DNA of 64,000 nt, from the NCBI GenBank assembly GCA_030544215.1, contig JARZZO010000003.1, positions 18,237,879 to 18,301,878 of the forward strand. The letters run 5' to 3'. A program made the position numbers and the translations under genes. Under the pieces are notes generated by a model that worked only from the letters and a program-made list of their open reading frames with translations, did not search any database and was not told where the DNA came from. This document shows, piece by piece, positions 47,225-58,829 of this stretch. This DNA is from Zantedeschia hybrid cultivar (taxonomy: Eukaryota > Streptophyta > Magnoliopsida > Alismatales > Araceae). Each line of letters opens with the position of its first letter. Position 1 is the first letter of the stretch.

Positions 47225-48333
47225 TAGGCCTGCAAATTGGGTCGGAGGAATCCAAATCTGCTCCGATCAGATTCACCTTACTCGGATGTGAACGATCCCA
47301 TATTCCTGGATTCAAAAAAACAGATGCAACGTATGGAGCCGCCGTCGGACCTCTGACGAAACCCGAACAGGTAAGGGAGGGGAATAAATTTCATTGCTTG
47401 ACAACCGCACACCTTGGAAGGCCGGCGATGTGGAGATGGGTTTAGCGTGCACGGAGCAGAGAAGAAGCTGGAGGTTGGCGGTGGGGCGAGGGCGGCATAG
47501 GCATAGGGATGGAGGGCTGGTGGCGCAAGGATGCAGGGGGAAGGGGATACCACCACACGAGGATAGGGTCCGGCAGTGCTGGGATGGCGAGGACGAGGCA
47601 CTGGACAGGAGAGTTACAGGACCACGATGGTGATGACTACAACGTCTACGACAGAGAGGACCCCAAGGACTACCACCCCGTTCAACCTGGCAACAACACC
47701 TTCGACCATGGCCGCTATTTGGTCTGCTTCGAGCTCGTTTGGGGGGGGGGGAGGCGCTACTTTACTGCCCAGCTCGCTTGGCACAAACATTCGCCTGCTC
47801 CCGTGAAGAAGGTGGTATTGGAGGAGGTGGATGTGCAGTGCCAGCCAGTGGACCCAATGAAGGCATACTAGGTGGAGGAGGTGCATTGGGCCGGCATAAT
47901 GCAGACCAGGTATGGCGGCGCATGCATGGGAGGGCACAACGCAGGGGTGGAGAGTTGATGGCATGGGGAAGGAGACGTAGGCAAGATGGTGGTTGGCCGA
48001 CGACGTTAGTCGTTGCTGTGAAGGAAGAAGGGGGCTGGCACGGTGATGACGGCGGTGGAGACGGTGGAGAGGGAGAGGACGGGGAGGAGAGAAGGGAGAT
48101 AGAGAGGCAGTGGCAGGGAAGTTTCCGCAGATCAGGGGCTGCAGGTATCTCTTTCGATGAGACCTTTAGAAATGCGAAAAAAGCCCACACCCGGATTAAC
48201 AAAGTTTTGACAGATTTGAATTCGGGTTTCTACATTAAGTATTCGGATCTGGGTTTGGATATAAAATTGCGGATCCGGGTCTAACACGGATGCGGGTCAA
48301 ATTCTATCCATATACGACCGTTTTACACTCCTA
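47225..48333. mobile_element. hAT-like non-autonomous element carrying GC-rich foreign sequence
   Basis: The left end is TAGGCCTGCAAATTGGGTCGG; the right end, reverse-complemented, is TAGGAGTGTAAAACGGTCG. It is flanked by CCCATATC (47217-47224) and CCTATATC (48334-48341), 7 of 8 identical. The ends hold GGATCCGGGT-type low-complexity sequence typical of this class. The middle (about 47400-48150) is GC-rich and gene-like, with an open frame (47509-47871, +) containing DDYNVYDREDPKDYHPV and DHGRYLVCFELVW. I do not recognise that protein; it could be a captured exon. No transposase. Confidence 0.72.
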
Positions 48334-48341
48334 CCTATATC

Positions 48342-49079
48342 TAGAGAGAGAATGCATACGTACGAGAGCAAGTCACCTATGGTTTGGTTCTTGATTAAAA
48401 TCAGCATTTTCACATAAATAATTACAAGACCTTTGTAAGATAATATGAAACTAAGTCTGACATTTTTTATAATTTAACATACAAGAGTGATTCATATAAA
48501 ATTATCTTAATATTTTAATGTCATATATAAATTTACATATATAGCATTAATTTCACTTTGGTACGTATGACACGAAACAAATCGTTCTCGATTCAATTTG
48601 ATTCGATTTCTTGCATGAGTTCGATTCCCCGTTGACCAACAGAAGCCCCTCTCCAGATGCACGGCGCCGCAGGGGAGCACCGCCGCAGGTGGGCCGAAAG
48701 AAAGAAATTTCACGACTGTGCACACCGCCGGACTCGGTCGCCGACCACCCCTCCCGCTACGATCCAAGGAGCCGTGATGCGGCCAACACGCGTTCCACGG
48801 CCTTTGACTTGTATGCTTCCCGTTTGACCAGGTGGAGAGTGAATTCCCCCGCATGCGCTCACGTGCACAGCGCAGTAAGACGGTGCGTGCAGCCGCGGGT
48901 TGGCGAGATAGACTCGATGGTCGGCAACTCGGTTTCCCGGGATCTGATTCCGGTGATCAATATATTTTAAGGAGGAAAGATTTATTTTTCATTCCTGTCA
49001 AATCATCTTGTATCCAGTTCCCTTGTCTTTTCAAAATCTAATGAGTCTAAACTTTATAAAATAACCATCTCAATTTTCT
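48342..49079. other. Intergenic with a short GC-rich stretch; no gene
   Basis: 48600-48960 is GC-richer with open frames on both strands, but no motif, splice pattern or start context supports a gene. Confidence 0.35.
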
Positions 49080-49081
49080 AT

Positions 49082-49830
49082 TTAACTTTTTAACATGTTG
49101 CACACATTCATCTCTTGTCTTCTCCTCTTCAAAAATTACTACATATCTTTACACATTACTTATCATAACTTTTTATCTTAATTAATATTTTTAAAAAATT
49201 TAAACAATTATTTAGTTTATAATTATTATTTAAATTTTAAAATATTTTTAAATAATCATTAAAAATATAATATGTCACCAAACTCCCTGTCTTTTGTCTT
49301 TTCTCCTGAGAAATCGCCACATACCCCTTGTCCACTGTTCATCGAAAAAATTATTTTCTTTTTAAATACTTTAAAATTTATAAAATTTATTTAATATTGA
49401 TAATTTTAAATTGTTTTTAAGTTATCTTATTAAAATATAAACTGTTATGTAAACTCTCTATTTTTTTTCTCTTCTTCTCCTAAGAAATCACCATATAGAC
49501 CTCGTGAAATATTAATCATAATTTTTTATTCTTATTTTTATTTTCATTAATATTTTATAAATTTTTAATATTTTATTTAGTATATTATTAACATTTAAGA
49601 ATATTAAATTATTTTCTAATCATCTTATTAAAATATAATTCGTGCACACACTCATTATCTTTTGTCTTCTTCTCTCCAGAAACCATCACGTATCCGTAGT
49701 GAGATCTTTTTATTTATTTGTATTTTATAAAGCTTTTAAAATACTTAATATAATTAGTATCTAATAATTTTAGATTATCTCTTAATATCTTATTGAAATA
49801 TAATATATGCACACACCGCATCATTAATAG
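49082..49830. repeat. Degenerate tandem repeat, unit ~165-200 bp
   Basis: The landmark ATTAAAATATAA..TGCACACA..CTC..TCTTTTGTCTTCTTCTCC..AGAAATCACCA recurs at about 49082, 49261, 49429 and 49628, with a partial unit at 49791 (spacings about 179, 168, 199 and 163). Between landmarks lies AT-rich filler. An inverted partial copy sits at about 50680-50775. Confidence 0.7.
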
Positions 49831-50775
49831 TATAATAAGAAGATAAATATTTTAACACCGTAAAATTTTAACATTAAGACATTTTAAAATGAATATTGTA
49901 AGACCTTCACAGTATAATACTTAACAAATGTTTCTCTTAAAGTGCCTTAGCGTTAAAGTATTTTACTGTTCACTATCTTAATGTTAAAATTTTATGGTGT
50001 TAAAGTATTTTTATTTTCTCATTATATTATTAAAATATCATATTGTTAGAATACTATAGTATAATGGGAAGATAATAATACATTAACACTATAAAACTTC
50101 AACATTGAGATACTTTAACACTAATGTCAATTAAAATATTGAGGTATAAAGATATTATAGTATTAGTTTTAAAATGTCTTAGTCCTAAAATTTAATGGCG
50201 TTAAAGTATTGTCGTTATAGTGTTAAAATGTTATACTACTAAAAGATTATACTTTAACACTAACACCTATTAAAAGTTGTATTTTGACACTAATAGATAT
50301 AATGCTTTAACATTGTAATAGTCTTGACGACCAAGTAACATTTTAAAATGTTAAACATGTTAATGTTAATTTTTAATATACCTTTTAACTATTAAAGTAT
50401 TATCAAATACTATTAAAGTATTAACACTAACACCTATTAAAATAATATGTGCACGGTTGCTTGGTCTCAAGAGTACTATATTAAATAGGTGTCAGTGTTA
50501 ATACTTTAACAGTACAATATTTTCAGCACTATAGTAACAATAACACTATTGAACTCACTAAGATATTTTAAAGTGAATACTATAACGTTTAATAAAATAT
50601 TCTCAACATTACAAAAGTTTTTTATATTAATTTTTTTTTATATTTTCATTATACTATAATATTTTAATAGTACTTAAAGGTCTGATCGTTTCTCAGAAGA
50701 TGAAGATAAAAGATAGACAGTTGGCGCAACATATAATATTTTAGTAAGATAATCTATTTAAAATTATTAAATATA
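49831..50775. repeat. Low-complexity TTTAACACTA/TTAAAGTATT field
   Basis: About 800 bp are dominated by short permutations of AACATTAAAGTATTTTA and their complements. It can fold on itself extensively and has no frame. It ends in an inverted partial unit of the preceding satellite (about 50680-50775), so the field is bounded by inverted copies. Confidence 0.65.
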
Positions 50776-50786
50776 AAAAATATATC

Positions 50787-51060
50787 GAGCACTGCCTCCT
50801 TGCCGCCTACGACGACGGTGTCGCGACTGTGAAGTGGGCGAGCCAAGCAGGCAAACTCGGGGTCGAACGAGTCTAGCTGGTGGCGCGACCGCTGCGACTT
50901 CTCCAGGGTGTTCTTAGGAGGGGGCACTGCCGGGGCGGCTGTGGCGCTCCACATCACGGCGCGCCTAAGCGAGCATGGTCTGCAGGGCCTCGTCCTGATA
51001 CAGCCCTTCTTCGGCGAGGAGGAGCGGACGACGTTCGGCATGTTCTATCAATCCAGCGGT
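50787..51060 (+). pseudogene. Carboxylesterase (GID1/CXE-type alpha/beta hydrolase) fragment
   Basis: Frame 1 (50787-50873) reads AAYDDGVATVKWASQAG, the segment before the catalytic serine in plant CXE proteins, and hits TAG at 50874. One frame over, WWRDRCDFSRVFLGGGTAG and GLQGLVLIQPFFGEEERTTF continue the same fold (family: D..DFSR.FL.GDSAGGN, then GLVLIQPFFGG.ER). The nucleophile motif GDSAG is GGTAG, so the catalytic serine is gone. N-terminal HGG and C-terminal Asp/His parts are absent. Frameshift, lost serine and truncation make this a dead fragment. Confidence 0.8.
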
Positions 51061-51204
51061 ATTAATCTAAACATCTATGCCTGATTGCAGCAGGACAGCC
51101 CGTTGGCGGACAAGATGCCACACATCAAGCCGACGATAAGGACTACGGCTTGCCCTCTCCTTTTCGTTTCACCGTATCAGGGAAACCCAGCGTGCTTATA
51201 GTAC

Positions 51205-51646
51205 TGTACTACACGTCGATCCAGGGACTGAAGTTTTACGGCAGCACCGGCGTCACGGTCACCGGCATAACGATCCAGAACAGCCCCCAGTGCCAACCTT
51301 AAGTTCGACAACTGCATGGCCGTCGAGGTCTTCAACATGACGGCCTCATCCCCCGGCAACAACCTCAACATGGACGGCATCCACCTGCAAAACTCCAAGG
51401 ACATCTCCATCCACCACACCGACCTGGCCTACGGTAATCCCTCGCACCATTCTACCAATTGCTTGCAGTGCACCCGAGTGGGCGAAGGGAGAGGGGCCTC
51501 TCACAGATGTGCTGCCATGGTTGGCCTGTTTGCTCACTGCAGGTGACGACTGCATCTCCATACAGACCAAGTGTAGCAACGTGAACATATATACACTGCG
51601 TGACTTGAGGGCCGGGGCACGACATCAACATTGGCGGGCTGGGCGG
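51205..51646 (+). pseudogene. Polygalacturonase (GH28) fragment retaining an intron
   Basis: The frame reads LKFYGSTGVTVTGITIQNSP. A one-base insertion near 51293 shifts it and creates a stop. It then reads FDNCMAVEVFNMTASSPGNN, MDGIHLQNSKDISIHHTDLA, a 109-bp GTAATC..CTGCAG intron (51434-51542), and GDDCISIQTKCSNVNIY. GH28 signposts are NTD (here NMD), GDDC (intact, split by the intron as in real genes) and GHG (GHD, in another frame near 51620). The RIK motif and both ends are missing. Keeping an intron shows a DNA-level copy, not a retrocopy. It begins within about 150 bp of the carboxylesterase fragment. Confidence 0.85.
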
Positions 51647-52248
51647 GCTGGGCTGGCTAGGCATGGCGATGGGAAGGGCGGGGAGGAGGGTGGAGTGCGT
51701 GGTGAAGAGGGGGGTGGGGCACGCATTTTGGTTTGGTCTGGGAGTTTTTAACGGTAGTGATGGAAGGAATATTCTTTAGAATATCTTTCATTTCAAATGA
51801 TTTTTAAGTGCATGGGTGTGTTTTAAATTTGTAAAGATTACAGGGACTTTTTAAAAAATAGTTAAATTACGGGACTTTTTTTTTAATTTAAAAGATTAAA
51901 GGACTTATATTTAAAAAACTCAAAAAATTTAATATCTCTTTAATAATCTTTTCAAATAAGAAAGTCTTTAGGTGGAATAGTAAGATAGAATCCACTATAA
52001 AGAAAGTAGAATAAACAATCTCAATCCATGAGACTCTCCGAGGAAAAAAGATTCTTCCATGCTCCCTTTAGCAAGGTGCCCGCCTCATCTTTATAAGCAT
52101 CCTTACCACTAGATTCGTCACTAGTGCCACCTACATCCATGCCCATGTCAAGGCTTTCTTCATGGGCAATGTCGTCCATGTGGAGAGGCCTTTCTAGCCA
52201 TTTTCTGCATCGAGAAGATTGAACACATTCTTCCCTTAGACGTGCAAG
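51647..52248. other. No gene recognised
   Basis: AT-rich after 51760. A minus-strand frame at 52021-52263 (EESLDMGMDVGGTSDESSG) has acidic gag- or ORF1-like composition but no diagnostic motif. Confidence 0.35.
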
Positions 52249-52426
52249 CAGTGGCGGATCCAACGTTCATTTATTGGGGTCCTGAGATGCCACTGGATTT
52301 TTGCAGGACCCCATTGACCCAGTCTAGTTCTCCATCTGATCTAACTCAAGATCTCACTGACCCAACCATGCTTATGACCTAATGTCCAAGTGACCTCACT
52401 GGACGAAATTTCTACGTCTACCCCTA
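52249..52426. mobile_element. Small MITE with perfect 8-bp target duplication (CAGTGGCGG end)
   Basis: It starts CAGTGGCGGATCCAAC and ends GTCTACCCCTA. It is flanked on both sides by CGTGCAAG (52241-52248 and 52427-52434). The 8-bp duplication fits hAT. A related, inverted, partial copy lies at 25932-26127. Confidence 0.85.
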
Positions 52427-52563
52427 CGTGCAAGGGCCCCTTGGAAGAGAAACCCATCATACATGGAGGAGTTACTAGTTGTGAACATCAGGATCCTTTG
52501 TTGTCCATGCCTTTGCCAAGAAGGTCGGCCCATAGAGTAAAGCTTGTTGCATTGAAGGTCAGT

Positions 52564-53115
52564 GTTGAGTCATCTTGTAATGTAAGATGTCATTGGCCCA
52601 CCTAGATAGAGATTACATATGCCAAATAGCTTTTTTTCACAGATGGGCCAGTCAAGCACTAAATGCGAGTGTAAGATTCTGGACATGACAAATATATGTA
52701 CGCCTTGTCATAGAGCATTTGTCACACCTAAAAATAATTGTCACGCCTACAAATCTGTACACACATGCGTAAGGATGACAATTACTTGTCAGACATGACA
52801 AATATTTCGTGGACGTGACGAATAGTATTTGTATGCCTACGAAGTATTATCATCTTTGTAAAATATCTGTCACGTCAAAAAATCTATACACAAATGCAGA
52901 GAGATGACAAATATTTTTTTAGTATAAATACTTTGTGGACGTGACAAATGCTTCATACTCACGAAACATTTGTCATGTGTATATATATTTGTCACGTCCA
53001 GAATCCTCCACCCATATTTAATACTTGTTTGGCCTACCTGTGAAAAAAGCTGCATAATCCATGTGACCCATGCCTAGGTGGATTAATGACATCTTACATT
53101 ACAAGATAATTCAAC
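52564..53115. mobile_element. Fold-back element with ~130-bp arms and repeated TGTCACGTCC motifs
   Basis: The left arm GTTGAGTCATCTTGTAATGT and the reverse-complemented right arm GTTGAATTATCTTGTAATGT stay aligned to GGATTCTGGACRTGACAAATA. The loop contains many copies of TGTCAYGTC or its complement (about 52681, 52793, 52813, 52868, 52938, 52973, 52991). Flanks CTTGTTGCAT (52549 region) and CTTGTTGTAC (53115 region) are a possible imperfect duplication. Confidence 0.8.
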
Positions 53116-54399
53116 TTGTTGTACTAACCCTCAGTATAGCATGTATTTCTTTGGCCCATGAGTTGCAGCCATAGGGACGCCAATGGGACGACTTTGTGGG
53201 CTTTCAGGCTAGGTCGTGGATGGGCCAAGATTTGGAGCCCCCTTTTTTGAGGGCCACAGGCCAAACTCTTAAACAAACAATTGAGAGTTTGAGATCTTTT
53301 CAAGCCTAGTGAGGGCGAAGCACACAAACCCACGGGCGTTTAGGAAATCCTTCATTGTTATCCTTTTCCTTCTCTTGTCTGAAGGGTGCACATGGGCCCG
53401 ATAGTTTCGATCTGGATTTGGTTCCAAAGTGATCCTAATGCATACCTTTTTTATTGGACCTAACCTTCTGTTCCATCTCAGTCCCATGGGTGATTACTCG
53501 GGGGCTGGGTCGTGGATAGAACTGAGTCAAGGCCAAGTCAGGATTGGGACTGTCAAGTCACATCTACCCTTACTTGGGACAATTTTTAAGACTTATACCC
53601 ATCTCGTGTAACGCTTGGGACACATGGTTCATCGTCGGAGTGCAGCCCCTCTCAAACATGCAAAATCCTCCTCCTTTGAGCCAAAAATGGGTGCCCTTCC
53701 CCCACTTCTTCTTTCAATCTCCTCCTCCTTCCCCCTTCTATCCACGGTGAAGGTTGTAGGGGGAGGCCAACCAGGGCTATTTCGTCTCCTCCCCCAGGCT
53801 GACCAAGTCTTTCCCCTACAAGTTCTTCATCTTCGAACTTTCTCTTATATGTCTGGTTGCCGCATCCTCCCACCCTAGCCTCGCTTGACTCAAGGTCAGA
53901 GGTATCAATCTGGGTCAGTGCCATCAATGCCTACCGCTACCCTCGTATGCATGCCATAATCAGATTTTATCTATTGACCAAGCTCATGGATTTCAATTCC
54001 TTGTGTGATTAAAGATTTGCATGCTGTAGTGATTGGTGGAAGGAAAGACACTTGTACAACAAATTTCTTCGTTTCAACAATCTGAGTTTTACCACATTTT
54101 AGAGATGACTTGAAAGAAGAAATTGCGTGGGAGAGGTGATAGTAGAGTTGCCCGCAACCTTTTCGTGGTTGCGTCCCCTTGAGTATGTTAGCATGTCATC
54201 CGGTTAAATTTTATTGGCTTGTGTTGGTTTAATGCATTTAGATCATCGTTCTATGAAATCTCATACTGAATTTAGTATGTTAGCAACTTTTGACTGCTAC
54301 GATCCTCTGCCTTGTAGTTGGCCGTATAAAAATTATGTTAAGTTACACTTTTTGTATAAACAAGTGTGACCAAACCGGGCCAACACCAGATGTGGATTG
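53116..54399. other. No gene recognised
   Basis: Moderate GC with open frames of up to 91 codons on both strands (53652-53927) but no motif or splice support. Confidence 0.35.
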
Positions 54400-54516
54400 G
54401 ACCAAGTTGGGCTAAACCTAATAGCGGCCCGGGCCAGGCTAGGCCGGAACGAAGTTCAACGATGTGAGCTTTAGGTAAGTCATGGTCAGGTCTGACCCGC
54501 CCCGTTGACACTCCTA
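54400..54516. mobile_element. hAT-like MITE end remnant
   Basis: GGGCCAGGCTAGGCC-type low complexity ends in CCCGTTGACACTCCTA, the reverse complement of the TAGGAGTGTCAACGG type of hAT terminus. The other end was not found. Confidence 0.45.
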
Positions 54517-54714
54517 TTCTCAGGTAGGCATCATTGTCACAGACGACGACATGCTGGTCATAGCTGTAGCAGGCAGCTGTGCCGTAGCGGGTTTGAGAAT
54601 ACTGCCCTTCTTTAACAAACGAAGTCGTGGGCACGAGCCGATTTTGATGGGCAAGAAGCAACTTTCCTATGTGGCGGCTGCCGCGAGGCAAAGATGAGAT
54701 GTACAGCTGTGTTA

Positions 54715-54722
<8 letters not shown>

Positions 54723-54789
<67 letters not shown>
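54723..54789. repeat. (TA)n(GA)n compound microsatellite
   Basis: About 50 bp of TA followed directly by about 18 bp of GA. Confidence 0.95.
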
Positions 54790-54888
54790 CAAACAGAAGT
54801 AGTTTATCGTGCTTCAATATGTTCCACCTATGGATTGTCCGCACACGTAAAATCGAGAGGAACCCAGTTAAGGCAATGTTTTCAATGT

Positions 54889-55255
54889 AGACATGAAGAT
54901 GGTCTACCATTCATGATGTTAAAAAATTACACAACATTGTGAACCGGGTTACGGCAAGGAACTTGCCAGCAGTGCCGCTAGACATGGCAATTATGTGCAC
55001 CTGTTAATGCCAACAAAGAGCAAATCTTCATTCCACATCCTAACCTAAAGTGTAGATATCTTATTGAGCTCTCAGTTAATATGGCACAGCCATCTGCAAC
55101 GTAGGCAGACATGAAGATGGGCTGCTACACAATCGAGTCCAGTGTTAATAAATTACAGAACTTTCCTTCACTGTCCCTAGAGATGGATGTTGTGTCACTC
55201 CCTCAATGCCAACAAAGGCTACCAATTCTTCAATCCAAAACCTACCCTACTGAAG
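54889..55255. repeat. Diverged tandem duplication, 218-bp offset
   Basis: AGACATGAAGATGG starts at 54889 and 55107. Both copies continue through a TTA..AAATTACA.AAC block, ..CTAGA.ATGG.., AATGCCAACAAAG and CATCCTAACCT / AAACCTACCCT. It lies downstream of the PDS5-like gene. Confidence 0.65.
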
Positions 55256-55758
55256 TCCCAGCGGCAGCAAATTAGAACTAAAATCCAAGAAGTCTCTTCA
55301 TATGGTAAATCCACCAACTAACCACCAAGTTATGATACCGATTTCAGACTTAATGTACCAATCGCAAGCAATCTGAAAGCTCACATTACTCGCAAGGCTG
55401 CAACACATTTGTTTCACATTAGTGACTGCAATTATCATCTCAGAGAACTCCGCATCATCCTGTAGAACTGCAACTGTGCACAGCCTGTAGTCTGCCTGGA
55501 TGTGATGGCATTTGCATTTGAAGGACTGAAGTTACACAGTACAAGATGCAGCAGCTTCTCAGGCAGTTACAACATATTTATGTGGGAGGCAGCTCATTTT
55601 GTGAAGAATGAATCAAGCAAATGAGAAGCAGAGGCTGCAGCTGAGGGCCACCCCTGACCACGACCAAGAGATGGATCAGCAGTGCATGTGACATAAGAAG
55701 GTTCATCAACTCCACTTCAGGATGATGATAAACTGTGTAAAGAAGCAACTCTTCTAGC
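55256..55758 (-). other. Likely 3'UTR and flank of the PDS5-like gene
   Basis: No frame. Directly downstream of the stop codon at 55759. Confidence 0.4.
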
Positions 55759-57714
55759 CTACTTTACAGTTCGTTGCCTCCATACGCTCTGCATTTTTTT
55801 TTTTTTGCATTAGATGATGTAAATATTAAAGTACAAAAACAAAATATAATACTCAATAACAAACTTGACAAGGAATTAGGTATGCTAAGCACAATTACAA
55901 GAGGCTCGTTGTCTGAATCTTCACTTTCATCTGTGCTTGAAAAATCTTGCTTCTCCCCACCTGACTCATTCACTTCCATTTGGGTGGCTTTATCTTCTGG
56001 TTCCGAAAGCTGTTCCCGTCCTGCAGAACCATAAGTTTTAGAGGAAAAACACATGAAAAGGACCATAGGTCAAACATCAAAATGTGAAAAACGTTCAGGA
56101 TGTAATGGGGCGTAAAGTGCCAAATGCAGAGAGTTAGAACTTTGAATGGATTCATAATTATGACAGACTCAAAATTCTTGTTCTTTGTCCGTGCAGTAGA
56201 AACTTTCTCATGGATAAAACAAAACTTGGTGTTCTACGTTAATGGTTTGACTTGATAAGGAAGATTCTGGGTACAGCTTATGGATGCGAAGATTGATATC
56301 CTAAACTAGAAGGTCTAGGTATCAGGCAATATAGAAGGCAAAACCTCAAAACATCCACCTTAAGTTAAACCCTCAATAACCCTGCAATGCATACAACAAT
56401 GATGGAGTAGGTGAACATATAAAAGTAAGAAACAGACATACCAGAGTTGCCATCATCAACCTCAGAACCAGAACGATGATAGGCATTTGACAATTGCGAA
56501 TCGTCATTGTCCCCAGAATCAGAAGAATTGGCATCAATTTTGCTTTCCAATGCCCTTATCTGTCTATCTCTAGGTTTCCTTGGAGCTGCCCTTCTCCTAA
56601 CAAGAGAAGATGGAAAAGATGGAAACTTTTCATCGCTTAATAGATAAAACATGAAGCATTGATTATAGAATTATCGAGGGTGACTTACTTCTTAGAGGAA
56701 TTCTTGTTTCGCCTGGGAAAATCTTCAGGACTCACGCTCTTCGAGTTTTCTTGTGACCTAGAACATGATCGACACAATGGAAACAGTACCTCAGCAACTA
56801 TGTTTTAAAAGGTGAAGTGACCATAGTGTCCTGTAACAGAAGGTTGATATGGAGGACGAGAAAGAATACAAAGAAAGCATCACAAATAAGGCAATAGCTG
56901 CATGTTTTGCACCGAAGATTACTATTGCTACTCTATTGCCTAGCCATTCTCAATGCGACACTAGAAAAAGAAAGAAGAAATAGTGACAAGCTGTAAGGGA
57001 CACTCACGGTTCTTCAAATGGAGGAGAATAATGATGTTTTAGCCTCTGAAAAAGGGAAGAACAAGTGTATTAGAAATAAACAGTGGAAAAGGGAGCAAAA
57101 GTAAAAGATCAATCAAATTTTGTAAGACCTTTTTGGCTATGTAATCTGAGTTAAGGAGTTCCCATTTCTCCTTATTTAGCTGTAATGCTTCCACGTCTCC
57201 ATCATCATATAGTATCTTCAAAAGAGAGCAAAACATGAGTCCAAGAATTGGACTTGCACATCATTCAGTACTCAAAAGAGAGCCAAAAAATGAATCACAG
57301 AAGACGGGAGAGAGAGAGAGAGAGAGGTAACTGAATGTTTCTTCTTCCTTGGATCATAAGATTGCACCGTGCCTTCATAAAACCTGTTAATGAAAATATA
57401 AGCATAGGTAATATGCAAGAGCTACAGAAACAAAACATACGAAGGAGCAACTGATGCTGCAAGTTACATCGAATAGAAATCTCAAAACTTGAATTTAATA
57501 CGGGAGAACTACAGTGTTCATGAATTATCCATAAGATGACCATTTCTACTAATAAAGTAATCATTGATCTCTACTGTGTTGTTATCCACAGCAACATAAA
57601 AAAATAAAAATTATATTTTTAATAAAATACATACTGCTTGTCCAGTGGCCACCAAACTTTTATTCTGCATCCGACCAATTGAGAATCATCCTTTTTGGGT
57701 TTCTCTGATGAACA
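55759..57714 (-). CDS. PDS5-like cohesin cofactor, C-terminal part with Tudor domain
   Basis: Eight exons join in frame with consensus sites: 57714-57635, 57383-57332, 57215-57129, 57045-57008, 56757-56689, 56635-56442, 56020-55899 and 55788-55759 (stop TAG). They give 223 residues. The N-terminal half is a Tudor-like domain: QLVGCRIKVWWPLDKQFYEG, VQSYDPRKKKHSILYDDGDV and LNKEKWELL, the pattern at the C terminus of plant PDS5 proteins. A basic tail (RRRAAPRKPRDRQ) and an acidic Ser/Asp/Glu tail (SSTDESEDSDNEPL) follow. PDS5 proteins associate with cohesin on chromosomes; the plant Tudor domain is thought to read methylated histone. No ARM/HEAT exons were found upstream to 58.8 kb, where Copia and gypsy elements begin, so the 5' part lies beyond the transposons or outside the window, or is lost. 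Confidence 0.85.
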
Positions 57715-58829
57715 CTGGAAAGAAGACAGAAGAAACAGTTTTGTAACATAGGAGTAAAATGCAACCAAGAAAGTCAGCCTTTTGGAGAATGATATAATGC
57801 TCTAATTGACGAAGAAGCTACTATTGTTTGTGCACTTGGAAAGCTTGGACATTTTAGCCGCTAGATATTAATATATAACTAGGCATCAATAGTAAATCAC
57901 CATGTTAATCCACATGCACATATTATGCATAGGTATCATTTATTTACAACCCAGAAAAGATACCCTCTTGGAGCTAGATATCTAAAAGCAAATAATTTTT
58001 CATTATTCTGGAATCTGGATAGGGAAATCTCCGGACTAGAATGAATGGTCAATCACCTAAGCATGTAAATACACAAATGAGAGAAAAATAGAATAGACAG
58101 AGCTCAATGACAGGCGAGGACAAAGTGATTCAGAGAACAAACATAATAGGAAGCAGAACGGCATTAAGTGCAGTGATGCTAGGTGGACTTTTGTGCATAT
58201 GTCTAATGCAGTTGATAAACAATAGCAAGAAATTTGAACAGGCTTTTCAAATAACTGTTTGTTTTTCTTGTGGAGAACAAACTAGCAAAACCATAGGCAG
58301 TTAAACAAGTTATGAACATGAGAATAGTTGGAACAAAGGTTACAAACACTACCAAGAAAAGAGCAAGTACTCCCAAGAGCAAATATGTAGTTGGCAGAAT
58401 GCAGAACACCTGATGGGCCACAACATGGCAGAGTTGAGTTCTATATGCACACAAACCAATGCACATACATCAGACTAAAGAGGTCTCGGTGCAGTAAGCA
58501 CAGAATTAGAGAAAACAGTGCACAGAAGTTGTGGAACATTTGATAGGCTGAAGAACGAATTGAAACTATGATCAAGACACTGTGGATCAATAATGATGCA
58601 TACGCTGGACTCTTGGGTGGAGGCTGAATGGGCACCTGCATCCAGGTGCCAGCAGGTGCACTAACATGCAAAACTATCCATCCATCCCGCATATCCTATG
58701 CACATAGTGCAGTAAATTCAATACAATCTGAAAAAACTAAACAAGAACAATCATCATGCAAACCTAACATGGCAGCTTTGGATGGGAATGAAACCTCCAA
58801 TACTCACAAGTTCCACCAAACCTAGGTGC
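57715..58829. other. Upstream intron sequence of the PDS5-like gene
   Basis: No exon was found on the minus strand. A hydrophobic open frame at 58203-58466 has no supporting context. Confidence 0.4.

Noticed and set aside
47739..48284. 181-codon plus frame and its 146-codon antisense
   Set aside because: Low-complexity Gly/Arg/Glu-rich translation inside a hAT-like element; no motif and no start context.
54338..54910. 190-codon minus frame
   Set aside because: Runs through a TA/GA microsatellite (IYIYIY) and a hAT remnant.
58203..58466. Hydrophobic 87-codon minus frame resembling a membrane protein
   Set aside because: Lies in the presumed PDS5-like intron next to a Copia LTR; no family motif or neighbours.
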